DNA from: Anoxybacillus sp050480245
Lineage (GTDB): Bacteria; Bacillota; Bacilli; Bacillales; Anoxybacillaceae
Assembly: GCA_050480245.1 (NCBI GenBank)
Contig: JBCNEQ010000063.1
Length of the DNA: 64,000 bases
Strand: one strand, 5' to 3'
The position numbers and the translations under genes were made by a program. Each line of letters starts with the position of its first letter. Position 1 is the stretch's first letter. Under the pieces are notes generated by a model. The model saw only the letters and a program-made list of their open reading frames with translations, did no database searches and had not been told where the DNA came from. Positions 8,328 to 15,736 of this stretch are shown piece by piece.

Positions 8328-9134
8328 GTGGGGGAAGCGATTGTTATTACTTCTGGCAAAGGCGGCGTGGGCAAAACGACAACGACGGCAAATCTCGGCA
8401 CTGCGCTGGCGCTGTTAGGAAAGCGCGTCTGTCTTGTTGATACCGATATCGGTTTGCGCAATCTTGATGTCATTATGGGATTGGAAAATCGCATCATTTA
8501 CGATCTTGTCGATGTCGTCGAAGGACGTTGTACGATTCAAAAAGCGCTCGTTAAAGATAAACGATTCGAAGATCGTCTCTATTTACTACCAGCTGCCCAA
8601 ACGAGCGACAAGTCTGCAGTGACACCTGAACAAATGAAACAACTTATTGACGATCTAAGACAAGATTACGATTATATTTTGATTGACTGCCCAGCAGGTA
8701 TTGAACAAGGGTATAAAAACGCTGTCGCTGGAGCGGATGAGGCGATTGTCGTCACGACACCAGACATTTCAGCTGTGCGCGACGCTGATCGGATTATTGG
8801 TTTGCTTGAGAAAGAAGAGCATATGAAACGCCCGCGTTTAATTATTAACCGCATTCGTAGCCATATGTTAAAAAATCATGATATGTTGGATATTGATGAA
8901 ATCGTCATGCACTTATCTATTGATTTGCTCGGTATTATTGTTGATGACGAGCATGTCATTAAAGCGTCAAACAGCGGTGAGCCGATTGTACTTGATCCAA
9001 ATAGTAAAGCATCTTTAGCATATCGCAACATCGCTCGCCGCCTTCTCGGTGAATCGGTGCCGCTTATGTCGCTTGATGATGAAGAACAAAAAGGCTTTTT
9101 CTCGAAAATTAAAAAACTGTTTAGCGCGCGGTAG
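8328..9134 (+). CDS. minD: Septum site-determining protein MinD
   Basis: MinD is a membrane-bound ParA-type ATPase that recruits MinC to the poles. The deviant Walker A motif SGKGGVGKTT lies at residues 9-18, and the C-terminus KGFFSKIKKLF is the amphipathic membrane-targeting helix. The GTG at 8328 gives MGEAIVITSG and 268 residues, the B. subtilis length, with GAAAGGAG at 8311-8318 about 9 bp upstream. A terminator overlaps the stop codon. Confidence 0.96.
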   Translation: MGEAIVITSGKGGVGKTTTTANLGTALALLGKRVCLVDTDIGLRNLDVIMGLENRIIYDLVDVVEGRCTIQKALVKDKRFEDRLYLLPAAQTSDKSAVTPEQMKQLIDDLRQDYDYILIDCPAGIEQGYKNAVAGADEAIVVTTPDISAVRDADRIIGLLEKEEHMKRPRLIINRIRSHMLKNHDMLDIDEIVMHLSIDLLGIIVDDEHVIKASNSGEPIVLDPNSKASLAYRNIARRLLGESVPLMSLDDEEQKGFFSKIKKLFSAR

Positions 9135-9159
9135 CACTTCCGTTTGGGAGTGCTTTTTT
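9133..9159 (+). terminator. Intrinsic terminator after minD
   Basis: AGCACT (9133-9138) pairs with AGTGCT (9149-9154), followed by a T run. The stem begins inside the minD stop codon and ends the mre-min transcript. Confidence 0.85.
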
Positions 9160-9162
9160 CAT

Positions 9163-9190
9163 TCATATCTTTCCCATTTCCCCATACATA
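9163..9190 (+). promoter_or_regulatory. Probable sigma-E promoter of the spoIVF operon
   Basis: TCATATC (9163-9169) followed after 13 bp by CATACATA (9183-9190) matches the mother-cell sigma-E consensus (ATAT-type -35, CATACA-type -10). The spoIVF operon is sigma-E dependent in B. subtilis. Confidence 0.65.
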
Positions 9191-9220
9191 TAATACAAAT
9201 AGGACGAGAGGGGTGGGAAG

Positions 9221-9949
9221 ATGAGCGATCGAATTGAACATATTCGAAAGCGAATCGCGAAGCGGAAAAAGGAGCGGGAACGCTACGTTCAAACGATGTT
9301 GACGGATTGGAGTGAAGAGGAAAAGTACGGGAATCCGACCGTTGTGACATATGACAGCGAGCGGGAACCGCCGCTTTTTCGCAAAGATATATTTTTATTC
9401 AAAGGCTTGCTTGCTGCGCTTTTATTTTTTGCCGTTGCGATTTTATTTCGATATGACTCTCCAAAAGTCGAAGGTGCGCGTACATTCGTCAAACAAGTAA
9501 TGGAAAAAGACTTTCAATTTGCGACCGTTGCACAATGGTATGAAAAAACATTCGGCAAGCCGCTAGCGTTTTTTAACGTAAAAAAGCAAGAAGGGACAAC
9601 GACAACATATGCCTTCCCTGCTTCAGCGCGCGTTGTGGAAACGTTTGAACATAATGGACAAGGCATTGTCATCGAAACCAATCAAACAATTGAAGCGGTT
9701 GAAGAAGGTATTGTCGTATTTGCAGGGGTAAAAGAACCGTACGGAAAAACAGTTGTTATTCAACATGCGGATGGAAGTGAAACGTGGTATGGGAAGCTAT
9801 CAGCCATTTCAGTAAAGTTATATGATTTTGTTGAGGCAGGAAAAGAAATAGGCAAAGCAGCCGCAAATGATAAAAAAGGAATATTTTATTTTGCCATTAA
9901 ACAAGGGGATCATTTTATTGATCCTGTTCAGGTGATTTCCTTTGAATAA
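9221..9949 (+). CDS. spoIVFA: Stage IV sporulation protein FA (SpoIVFA)
   Basis: SpoIVFA anchors and restrains the SpoIVFB protease in the outer forespore membrane until a forespore signal arrives. The 242-residue protein has a very charged N-terminus (about 1-35, KRIAKRKKERER), a membrane helix (about 57-77) and a C-terminal M23/LytM-like domain (about 150-240) that lacks a recognisable full set of zinc ligands. AGAGGGGTGG precedes the ATG. The last codons overlap the spoIVFB start, as in B. subtilis. Confidence 0.93.
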   Translation: MSDRIEHIRKRIAKRKKERERYVQTMLTDWSEEEKYGNPTVVTYDSEREPPLFRKDIFLFKGLLAALLFFAVAILFRYDSPKVEGARTFVKQVMEKDFQFATVAQWYEKTFGKPLAFFNVKKQEGTTTTYAFPASARVVETFEHNGQGIVIETNQTIEAVEEGIVVFAGVKEPYGKTVVIQHADGSETWYGKLSAISVKLYDFVEAGKEIGKAAANDKKGIFYFAIKQGDHFIDPVQVISFE

Positions 9950-10805
9950 ATGGTTATCTATTTTTACGAATATTCATATTCATCCGCTTTTTTGGTTCAT
10001 TGCGCTCATTGCGATTATGACGGCCCAATTTCAGACGCTTCTTTTGTTGTTTTGGATTGTGCTTTGGCATGAGCTTGGGCATGTTGTCGCGGCACATCTT
10101 TTTTCGTGGCGCGTGAAACGCATCCTGCTTTTGCCGTTTGGGGGGGTGGCTGAAATGGATGAGCACGGGAACCGCCCGTTCCATGAAGAATTTATCGTTA
10201 CAATCGCAGGTCCATTTCAGCATATTGTTATTTTTTTTATTGCGTACATTGCTCATTATGTGAATATTTTATCAGATGAGTGGTACAAGCAATTGCTTGA
10301 GTATAATTTATCCATTTTACTCATCAATTTATTACCGATTTGGCCGCTCGATGGAGGAAAGTTATTGTTCCTTTACCGTACAATGCGTACATCGTTTCGA
10401 AGGGCGCATGAACAAGCGCTTTATGCGTCGATCTTTTTTTTAAGCGTATGTTTTATCTGTTTATTGACGATGGCGCCGATGCAAATCAATTTATGGATCA
10501 TTGTTTGTTTTTTAGCACATGCCATTTGGTTTGAATGGAAGCAACGAACGTACGTATGGATGCGCTTTTTACTTGAAAGATATTACGGCAAGCGGATTGA
10601 ATATCGAACGCTAAAACGTCTCGTCGTTGATGCAAACGATCCGTTATTTCGTGTTCTTCTTTTATTTCATCGCGGAAAAAAACATGCGATTATTGTGCGG
10701 AAAAATGAAATCGAGATGGAACTCGATGAAAATGAATTGTTATACGCCTATTTTCATGAGAAGCGAACAAACGAACCGATTGGCCATTTGCTTTATACGT
10801 ATTGA
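9942..10805 (+). CDS. spoIVFB: Stage IV sporulation protein FB, intramembrane pro-sigma-K protease
   Basis: SpoIVFB is a site-2-type metalloprotease that cuts pro-sigma-K in the mother cell. The HELGH motif lies at residues 43-47 and the third ligand D137 in NLLPIWPLDGG; these numbers equal those of the B. subtilis enzyme. Several membrane segments surround them and a CBS-like domain fills the C-terminal third. The TTG start at 9942 overlaps spoIVFA by 8 bp, with AGGTG at 9930-9934, suggesting coupled translation. BofC, which restrains the signal, is encoded at 24116. Confidence 0.95.
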   Translation: MNKWLSIFTNIHIHPLFWFIALIAIMTAQFQTLLLLFWIVLWHELGHVVAAHLFSWRVKRILLLPFGGVAEMDEHGNRPFHEEFIVTIAGPFQHIVIFFIAYIAHYVNILSDEWYKQLLEYNLSILLINLLPIWPLDGGKLLFLYRTMRTSFRRAHEQALYASIFFLSVCFICLLTMAPMQINLWIIVCFLAHAIWFEWKQRTYVWMRFLLERYYGKRIEYRTLKRLVVDANDPLFRVLLLFHRGKKHAIIVRKNEIEMELDENELLYAYFHEKRTNEPIGHLLYTY

Positions 10806-10831
10806 CAATTGTTTTCTTTTTATGCTATCAT
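10802..10831 (+). promoter_or_regulatory. Sigma-A promoter of the rplU operon
   Basis: A perfect TTGACA (10802-10807), an 18-bp spacer and TATCAT (10826-10831). The -35 overlaps the end of spoIVFB. Confidence 0.75.
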
Positions 10832-10839
10832 CTTCTATG

Positions 10840-10942
10840 TTGTGTAGCACCCGTGCTACAACCGCTCAGCTAAGGCTTTTTAAGCGTTCGCTTGAACCGC
10901 CTCGCAGCTGGCGAGTCTGAGTCTAATTTAGGAGGTGCAAAT
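10840..10942 (+). promoter_or_regulatory. L21 ribosomal protein leader
   Basis: The region between promoter and rplU holds AGCACCCGTGCT (10846-10857) and the stem GCGTTCGCTTGAACCGCC, features of the Firmicutes L21 leader, presumed to give autogenous control by a ribosomal protein. The ribosome-binding site GGAGGTG at 10931-10937 closes it. Recognition is from memory of the motif family; a covariance search would settle the bounds. Confidence 0.75.
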
Positions 10943-11251
10943 ATGTACGCGATTATTGAAACTGGTGGAAAACAAATTAAAGTACAAGAAGGCCAAGCCA
11001 TTTACATCGAGAAAATCGATGCAGCGGAAGGCGAAACAGTAACATTTGACAAAGTGTTATTTGTAGGTGGCGAAAACGTCAAAGTTGGCAAACCTACAGT
11101 CGCTGGCGCAACAGTAACGGCGAAAGTTGAAAAACATGGTCGTCAAAAGAAGATCATCGTTTTCAAATATAAGCCAAAGAAAAACTATCGTCGCAAGCAA
11201 GGTCATCGCCAACCATACACAAAAGTTGTTATCGAAAAAATTAACGCATAA
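10943..11251 (+). CDS. rplU: 50S ribosomal protein L21
   Basis: The 102-residue protein starts MYAIIETGGKQIKV and ends with the KPKKNYRRKQGHRQPYT segment, both diagnostic for bL21, which binds 23S rRNA in the large subunit. GGAGGTG (10931-10937) fixes the ATG at 10943. The order rplU-prp-rpmA is conserved across Firmicutes and lets L21, the L27 protease and L27 be made together. Confidence 0.98.
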   Translation: MYAIIETGGKQIKVQEGQAIYIEKIDAAEGETVTFDKVLFVGGENVKVGKPTVAGATVTAKVEKHGRQKKIIVFKYKPKKNYRRKQGHRQPYTKVVIEKINA

Positions 11252-11261
11252 GGCGTAAGCG

Positions 11262-11597
11262 ATGATTCGCATAACGATTAATCGAACGGCAGAAGGGACG
11301 ATTCAGTCCTTCACGATTAGCGGACACGCCCAGTTTGCGAAGCGTGGACAAGATATTGTATGTGCAGGTGTATCAGCCATTTCGTTTGGTGCGGTCAATG
11401 CGATCGTCGCCTTGACGAACGTGAAACCGATCATTCAACAAGGAAAAGACGGCTATCTTCATTGTGAACTTCCGACAATTGAAGATGCGAAAGTGCTTGC
11501 CGATGTGCAGCTTCTTCTTGAAGGAATGATCGTGTCGCTCCAAACGATTGAGCGTGATTACGGCAAATACGTCAAAATAACGACGAAAACGTTGTAG
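11262..11597 (+). CDS. prp: Ribosomal-processing cysteine protease Prp
   Basis: Prp removes the N-terminal extension of ribosomal protein L27 in Firmicutes. The 111-residue protein has H22 (in ISGHAQFAKRGQ) and C34 (in DIVCAGVSAIS), the positions reported for the catalytic pair of the Staphylococcus aureus enzyme. It lies between rplU and rpmA, 13 bp before its substrate's gene. The B. subtilis name is ysxB. Sequence and context agree well. Confidence 0.94.
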   Translation: MIRITINRTAEGTIQSFTISGHAQFAKRGQDIVCAGVSAISFGAVNAIVALTNVKPIIQQGKDGYLHCELPTIEDAKVLADVQLLLEGMIVSLQTIERDYGKYVKITTKTL

Positions 11598-11610
11598 GAG
11601 GTGACACGAC

Positions 11611-11901
11611 ATGTTGCGTTTAGATCTTCAGTTTTTCGCATCGAAAAAAGGGGTAGGTTCAACAAAAAACGGTCGTGATTCGATCGCAAAACGTCTTGGC
11701 GCGAAGCGTGCAGACGGTCAATTCGTTACAGGCGGTTCGATCCTTTATCGTCAACGCGGAACGAAAATTTATCCAGGATTAAACGTAGGACGCGGTGGCG
11801 ATGACACACTTTATGCGAAAGTTGACGGCATCGTTCGTTTTGAGCGCATGGGTCGCGATCGCAAAAAAGTGAGCGTATATCCTGTTGTGAAAGAAGCATA
11901 A
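11611..11901 (+). CDS. rpmA: 50S ribosomal protein L27
   Basis: The 96-residue precursor begins MLRLDLQFFASKKGVGS. The segment up to F9 is the Firmicutes extension removed by Prp between F9 and A10, exposing the mature N-terminus that reaches the peptidyl transferase centre. The rest (GGSILYRQRGTKIYPGLNVGRGGDDTL) is typical bL27. AGGAGGTG precedes the ATG. A strong terminator follows at 11909. Confidence 0.98.
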   Translation: MLRLDLQFFASKKGVGSTKNGRDSIAKRLGAKRADGQFVTGGSILYRQRGTKIYPGLNVGRGGDDTLYAKVDGIVRFERMGRDRKKVSVYPVVKEA

Positions 11902-11908
11902 GAAAGTG

Positions 11909-11945
11909 GAAAACTCTAACCGACTTGGTTAGGGTTTTCTTTTTG
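11909..11945 (+). terminator. Intrinsic terminator after rpmA
   Basis: GAAAACTCTAACC (11909-11921) pairs with GGTTAGGGTTTTC (11927-11939), then a T run. It closes rplU-prp-rpmA. Confidence 0.9.
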
Positions 11946-11956
11946 TGGGCGTATGC

Positions 11957-11962
11957 TATAAT
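11957..11962 (+). promoter_or_regulatory. Possible -10 box for spo0B-obg
   Basis: TATAAT lies just after the rpmA terminator and 29 bp before spo0B; no convincing -35 is visible 16-18 bp upstream. Confidence 0.4.
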
Positions 11963-11990
11963 TATAGTCAAAATGTTTATGGGAGAATAA

Positions 11991-12539
11991 ATGATGGAGA
12001 AGCGATGGACGATTGTGGAGGCATTGCGCCATTCCCGGCATGATTGGCTCAATAAAATTCAATTAATTAAAGGAAATTTATCTTTACAGCGCATCGATCG
12101 TGTCAATGAAATCATCCAACAAATTATCATTGAGGCTGAAAATGAAGCGAAGTTAACGAATTTACAAACAGCGCAGTTTGCTGAATTGCTTATGACGTAT
12201 CATTGGCAAGCACGTCATATTCAACTAGAGTATGAAGTATTAGGAGAACCGCGTCCGTTACATGCATATGATCATATGCTCGTTACATGGTGTCATTCAT
12301 TTTTACATATGCTTGAGGAATGTTCTTCTCCGCATGTTGAAAACTATGTAACGATTACGATTGATTTAACAGGGAGAGATGTGCGCCTCTTTTTTGATTA
12401 TCGTGGTATGCTTCATGAACATGAGAAGGTAAAAGAATGGCTCCAAAAACATAGTCGGTATGATGCGTTAACGATTTGCGAACATGTGATTCATGAACAT
12501 GAATTAACAGTGTGTGCAATCGTTCATCTTTTTAAATAA
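11991..12539 (+). CDS. spo0B: Sporulation initiation phosphotransferase B (Spo0B)
   Basis: Spo0B passes phosphoryl groups from Spo0F to Spo0A in the sporulation phosphorelay. The product has 182 residues. The LRHSRHDWLNKIQLIKGNL helix carries the phospho-accepting histidine, here H17; in B. subtilis it is H30, so this protein has a shorter N-terminus. The C-terminal half resembles a degenerate kinase ATPase domain. An alternative ATG one codon later exists. Cotranscription with obg (20 bp downstream) is conserved. Confidence 0.92.
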   Translation: MMEKRWTIVEALRHSRHDWLNKIQLIKGNLSLQRIDRVNEIIQQIIIEAENEAKLTNLQTAQFAELLMTYHWQARHIQLEYEVLGEPRPLHAYDHMLVTWCHSFLHMLEECSSPHVENYVTITIDLTGRDVRLFFDYRGMLHEHEKVKEWLQKHSRYDALTICEHVIHEHELTVCAIVHLFK

Positions 12540-12559
12540 AAGATCGGAGGAGAAAAACG

Positions 12560-13846
12560 ATGTTTGTTGATCAAGTGAAAATATACGTGAAAGGTGGCGA
12601 CGGTGGAAACGGAATGGTTGCGTTTCGGCGCGAGAAATACGTGCCAAAAGGCGGCCCAGCTGGAGGAGATGGTGGAAAAGGCGGCGATGTTGTATTTGTT
12701 GTTGACGAAGGATTGCGTACGTTGATGGATTTCCGCTACCAACGCCATTTTAAAGCGCCACGTGGCGAACATGGCATGTCGAAAAATCAACATGGAAAAA
12801 ATGCCGAAGATTTAATTGTTAAAGTGCCGCCAGGAACGGTTGTCATTGATGATGAGACAAAAGAAATCATCGCTGATTTAACGGAACATGGGCAGCGATT
12901 TATCGTGGCGAAAGGTGGTCGGGGCGGCCGAGGGAATACTCGTTTTGCGACCGCATCGAATCCGGCTCCGGAAATTGCTGAAAATGGGGAGCCAGGGCAA
13001 GAACGATACGTGACGTTAGAATTAAAATTGCTCGCTGACGTTGGACTTGTTGGTTTTCCAAGCGTCGGCAAATCCACGCTACTGTCTGTCGTTTCAGCGG
13101 CAAAACCGAAAATTGCAGATTATCATTTTACGACGATCGTTCCAAATTTAGGCGTCGTTGAAACCGAAGATGGTCGTAGTTTTGTCATGGCCGATTTGCC
13201 AGGTCTTATTGAAGGGGCGCATCAAGGTGTTGGGCTTGGGCACCAATTTTTACGTCATATTGAACGGACGCGTGTCATCGTTCATGTCATTGATATGGCC
13301 GCGATTGAAGGACGCGACCCGTACGAAGATTATTTAGTCATTAACGAAGAATTAAAACAGTATAATTTACGTTTAACGGAGCGACCACAAATTATTGTTG
13401 CGAATAAAATGGATATGCCAAATGCGGAGGAAAATTTGCGACAGTTTAAAGAAAAATTAAACGAAGACGTTCCGATTTTTCCAATTTCAGCAGTGACGCG
13501 CCAAGGGGTTCGCGAACTTTTATTTGCCATTGCCGATCTGCTTGAAACGACGCCAGAATTTCCGCTTTATCCACAAGAGGAAGAAGCGATTCATCGCGTT
13601 GTTTACAAGCTTGAAAAAGAAGAAACACCGTTTCATATTACGCGTGATGATGATGGAACGTTTATTTTATCAGGCGAAAAAATTGAAAAGCTATTTAAAA
13701 TGACCGATTTTTCACGAGAAGAGTCAGTACGTCGCTTTGCGCGCCAATTGCGTTCGCTTGGAGTGGATGACGCGCTGCGTGCTCGCGGTGCGAAAGATGG
13801 CGATATTGTGAAGCTATTGGATTACGAATTTGAATTTGTCGACTAA
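12560..13846 (+). CDS. obg: GTPase Obg/CgtA
   Basis: Obg is an essential GTPase tied to late 50S assembly, the stringent response and sporulation. The 428-residue protein has the glycine-rich Obg fold (1-158), a G domain with G1 GFPSVGKS (165-172), DLPGLIEGA and NKMD, and the C-terminal OCT domain of Gram-positive Obg. GATCGGAGGAG precedes the ATG. The stop TAA overlaps the next possible ATG at 13846. Confidence 0.97.
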   Translation: MFVDQVKIYVKGGDGGNGMVAFRREKYVPKGGPAGGDGGKGGDVVFVVDEGLRTLMDFRYQRHFKAPRGEHGMSKNQHGKNAEDLIVKVPPGTVVIDDETKEIIADLTEHGQRFIVAKGGRGGRGNTRFATASNPAPEIAENGEPGQERYVTLELKLLADVGLVGFPSVGKSTLLSVVSAAKPKIADYHFTTIVPNLGVVETEDGRSFVMADLPGLIEGAHQGVGLGHQFLRHIERTRVIVHVIDMAAIEGRDPYEDYLVINEELKQYNLRLTERPQIIVANKMDMPNAEENLRQFKEKLNEDVPIFPISAVTRQGVRELLFAIADLLETTPEFPLYPQEEEAIHRVVYKLEKEETPFHITRDDDGTFILSGEKIEKLFKMTDFSREESVRRFARQLRSLGVDDALRARGAKDGDIVKLLDYEFEFVD

Positions 13847-13869
13847 TGCGAAAGGGGGAAGCTTGTGCG

Positions 13870-14310
13870 GTGGATAAAAAATTTTACTTAGTTCGTGAAG
13901 ATGTATTGCCAGAGGCGATGAAAAAAGTGTTGGCAGCGAAAGAATTAATTGAACGAAAAAAGGTCGATTCTGTTGCCGACGCTGTGCAGCTTGTCGATGT
14001 CAGCCGAAGTGTTTTTTATAAATATCGTGACGCTGTTTTTCCGTTTCACACGATCGTTCGTGAAAAAATTATTACGCTTTTTTTCCATTTAGAAGACCGC
14101 TCAGGCACCCTTTCAAAGCTATTAAGCGTCGTTGCTTCGGCAAATTGCAACGTTTTGACGATTCACCAAACGATTCCGCTTCAAGGGCGTGCGAACGTTA
14201 CATTGTCAATTAGCACAAGCGAGATGAAGATGACGATGGATGAACTGCTCGCGCAATTAAAACAGTTGCCTTTTGTTGAAAAAGTAGAGATTCTCGGTTC
14301 AGGGGCGTAG
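13870..14310 (+). CDS. pheB: ACT domain protein PheB (UPF0735)
   Basis: The 146-residue protein has an N-terminal helix-turn-helix-like region (VADAVQLVDVSRSVFYKYRDAV) and a C-terminal ACT domain (about 70-145, HLEDRSGTLSKLLSV). It resembles B. subtilis PheB, whose function is not established; it lies before pheA there too. GTG at 13870 has AAAGGGGGAA 9 bp upstream and gives the family length, so it is preferred over the ATG at 13846 that overlaps obg. Confidence 0.88.
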   Translation: MDKKFYLVREDVLPEAMKKVLAAKELIERKKVDSVADAVQLVDVSRSVFYKYRDAVFPFHTIVREKIITLFFHLEDRSGTLSKLLSVVASANCNVLTIHQTIPLQGRANVTLSISTSEMKMTMDELLAQLKQLPFVEKVEILGSGA

Positions 14311-14324
14311 GGAGGAGAAGAGCT

Positions 14325-15188
14325 GTGAAAATAGGATATTTAGGACCAAAAGGGACGTTTACGCATGCGGCTGTTGAGGCGGTTTTTCCTCATGTGGCGG
14401 GCGTTCCGTATCATACGATTCCACAATGTATGGACGCTGTGCGTGACGGTGAAGTAGATTTCGCTGTCGTTCCGCTTGAAAACGCACTCGAAGGGTCTGT
14501 GAACTTGACGATTGATTATTTAATTCATGAATGCAATTTACCGATTGTTGGGGAAATTGTAGCCCCTATCGAGCAACATTTGCTCATTCATCCATCTCAA
14601 TCGGAGCATTGGATGCATGTTGAACGTATTTATTCACACTCACATGCGATTGCTCAATGCCATAAGTTTTTACATCGCCATTTAAAACAGGCGACGTACG
14701 AATATGTCACATCAACAAGCGCAGCAGCAAAATATGTCAGCGAACATCCAGAAGAAAAAATCGCTGCGATTGGCAATCGTCTAGCTGCCAAACAATACGG
14801 TTTAGCAATTGCCAAGGAAAACATTCATGATTACGACTACAACCATACGCGCTTCATCATTTTACATCGCGAACGTTGTCAATTGCCGATAAAAAATCGA
14901 GAAGACGGGTTTAAAACGACGTTAATGGTTATGTTGCCGAAAGATCAAGCAGGAGCGCTTCATCAAGTGTTATCGGCGTTTGCATGGCGAAAGCTCAACT
15001 TGACGAAAATTGAATCCCGACCAGCGAAAACAGGGCTTGGCAACTACTTTTTTATCATCGATATCGACCAAAAGATGGACGATGTTTTAATTCCCGGAGC
15101 GATTGCAGAGCTTGAAGCACTCGGTTGTACTGTGCAAATATTAGGCAGTTATCCGTATTGTACGGTGAAAAAAACATCCCTCGTGTAA
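14325..15188 (+). CDS. pheA: Prephenate dehydratase
   Basis: PheA converts prephenate to phenylpyruvate in phenylalanine synthesis. The 287-residue protein has the periplasmic-binding-like catalytic domain (about 1-180, start KIGYLGPKGTFTH, threonine motif TSTSAAA) and a C-terminal ACT domain with the ESRPAKTGLGNYFF phenylalanine-binding segment, so feedback inhibition is likely. There is no fused chorismate mutase. The GTG start has GGGAGGAG upstream. The stop lies in the loop of a bidirectional terminator. Confidence 0.95.
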   Translation: MKIGYLGPKGTFTHAAVEAVFPHVAGVPYHTIPQCMDAVRDGEVDFAVVPLENALEGSVNLTIDYLIHECNLPIVGEIVAPIEQHLLIHPSQSEHWMHVERIYSHSHAIAQCHKFLHRHLKQATYEYVTSTSAAAKYVSEHPEEKIAAIGNRLAAKQYGLAIAKENIHDYDYNHTRFIILHRERCQLPIKNREDGFKTTLMVMLPKDQAGALHQVLSAFAWRKLNLTKIESRPAKTGLGNYFFIIDIDQKMDDVLIPGAIAELEALGCTVQILGSYPYCTVKKTSLV

Positions 15189-15202
15189 AAGGGATGTTTT
15201 TT
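15171..15202. terminator. Bidirectional terminator between pheA and niaR
   Basis: AAAACATCCC (15171-15180) and GGGATGTTTT (15191-15200) form a stem with A and T runs on either side, serving the convergent pheA and niaR genes. Confidence 0.85.
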
Positions 15203-15734
15203 ATTCGATCAAAAATCCTGCCTGTTTTAATGCTGCACATGCTTCGTCTAGCTTTTCGATGGAATCTGCTTCTAGCGTGTGCAAATGGACACCATCTGTG
15301 AGCTGGGATAAATAGGCGGACTTCGTCTCGTTAATTTTTTGAATGAATTCATCGACCTCTAACCGATTGCTGACCATAATGGATGCTGTTAAGTCGCCGT
15401 ATACAGGGTGTTCAATTTTTACATCTTTAACCGTAACGCCATGATCGACAAGTGTATACAGCTCGTCTTTCGTTTGTTCTGGTGTATGGCAGCAAGCGAT
15501 GACGCGCGTATACATATGGGCAGAAGAAGGCGCTAAATATAAATATCCTTGGCTTGTTGCGATAATTGGTTCGTTTTTTGCCTTCAGGAGTGACATATCT
15601 TGAACGATGACTTGGCGACTTACGTTCGTTTTATTAGCCAACTCTGTTCCTGTCATCGGGCGTTTCGCTTCTTTTAGCCATTGTAAAATGAGTGCTCGTC
15701 GTTCTTCCCCTAATAGTTTTCTCTCTTTTTTCAT
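15201..15734 (-). CDS. niaR: NAD biosynthesis repressor NiaR (3H domain)
   Basis: NiaR (YrxA) represses NAD synthesis genes when nicotinic acid is plentiful. The 177-residue protein has an N-terminal winged helix (about 8-60, RALILQWLKEAKRPMTGTELANKTNVSRQ region) and a C-terminal 3H domain with conserved histidines (CHTPEQ, DHGVTV, VHLHTL). GAAAGGATG precedes the ATG. It lies 2 bp after the nifS stop, so the two form an operon divergent from nadBCA, the likely target. Confidence 0.93.
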   Translation of the reverse strand: MKKERKLLGEERRALILQWLKEAKRPMTGTELANKTNVSRQVIVQDMSLLKAKNEPIIATSQGYLYLAPSSAHMYTRVIACCHTPEQTKDELYTLVDHGVTVKDVKIEHPVYGDLTASIMVSNRLEVDEFIQKINETKSAYLSQLTDGVHLHTLEADSIEKLDEACAALKQAGFLIE

Positions 15735-15736
15735 GT

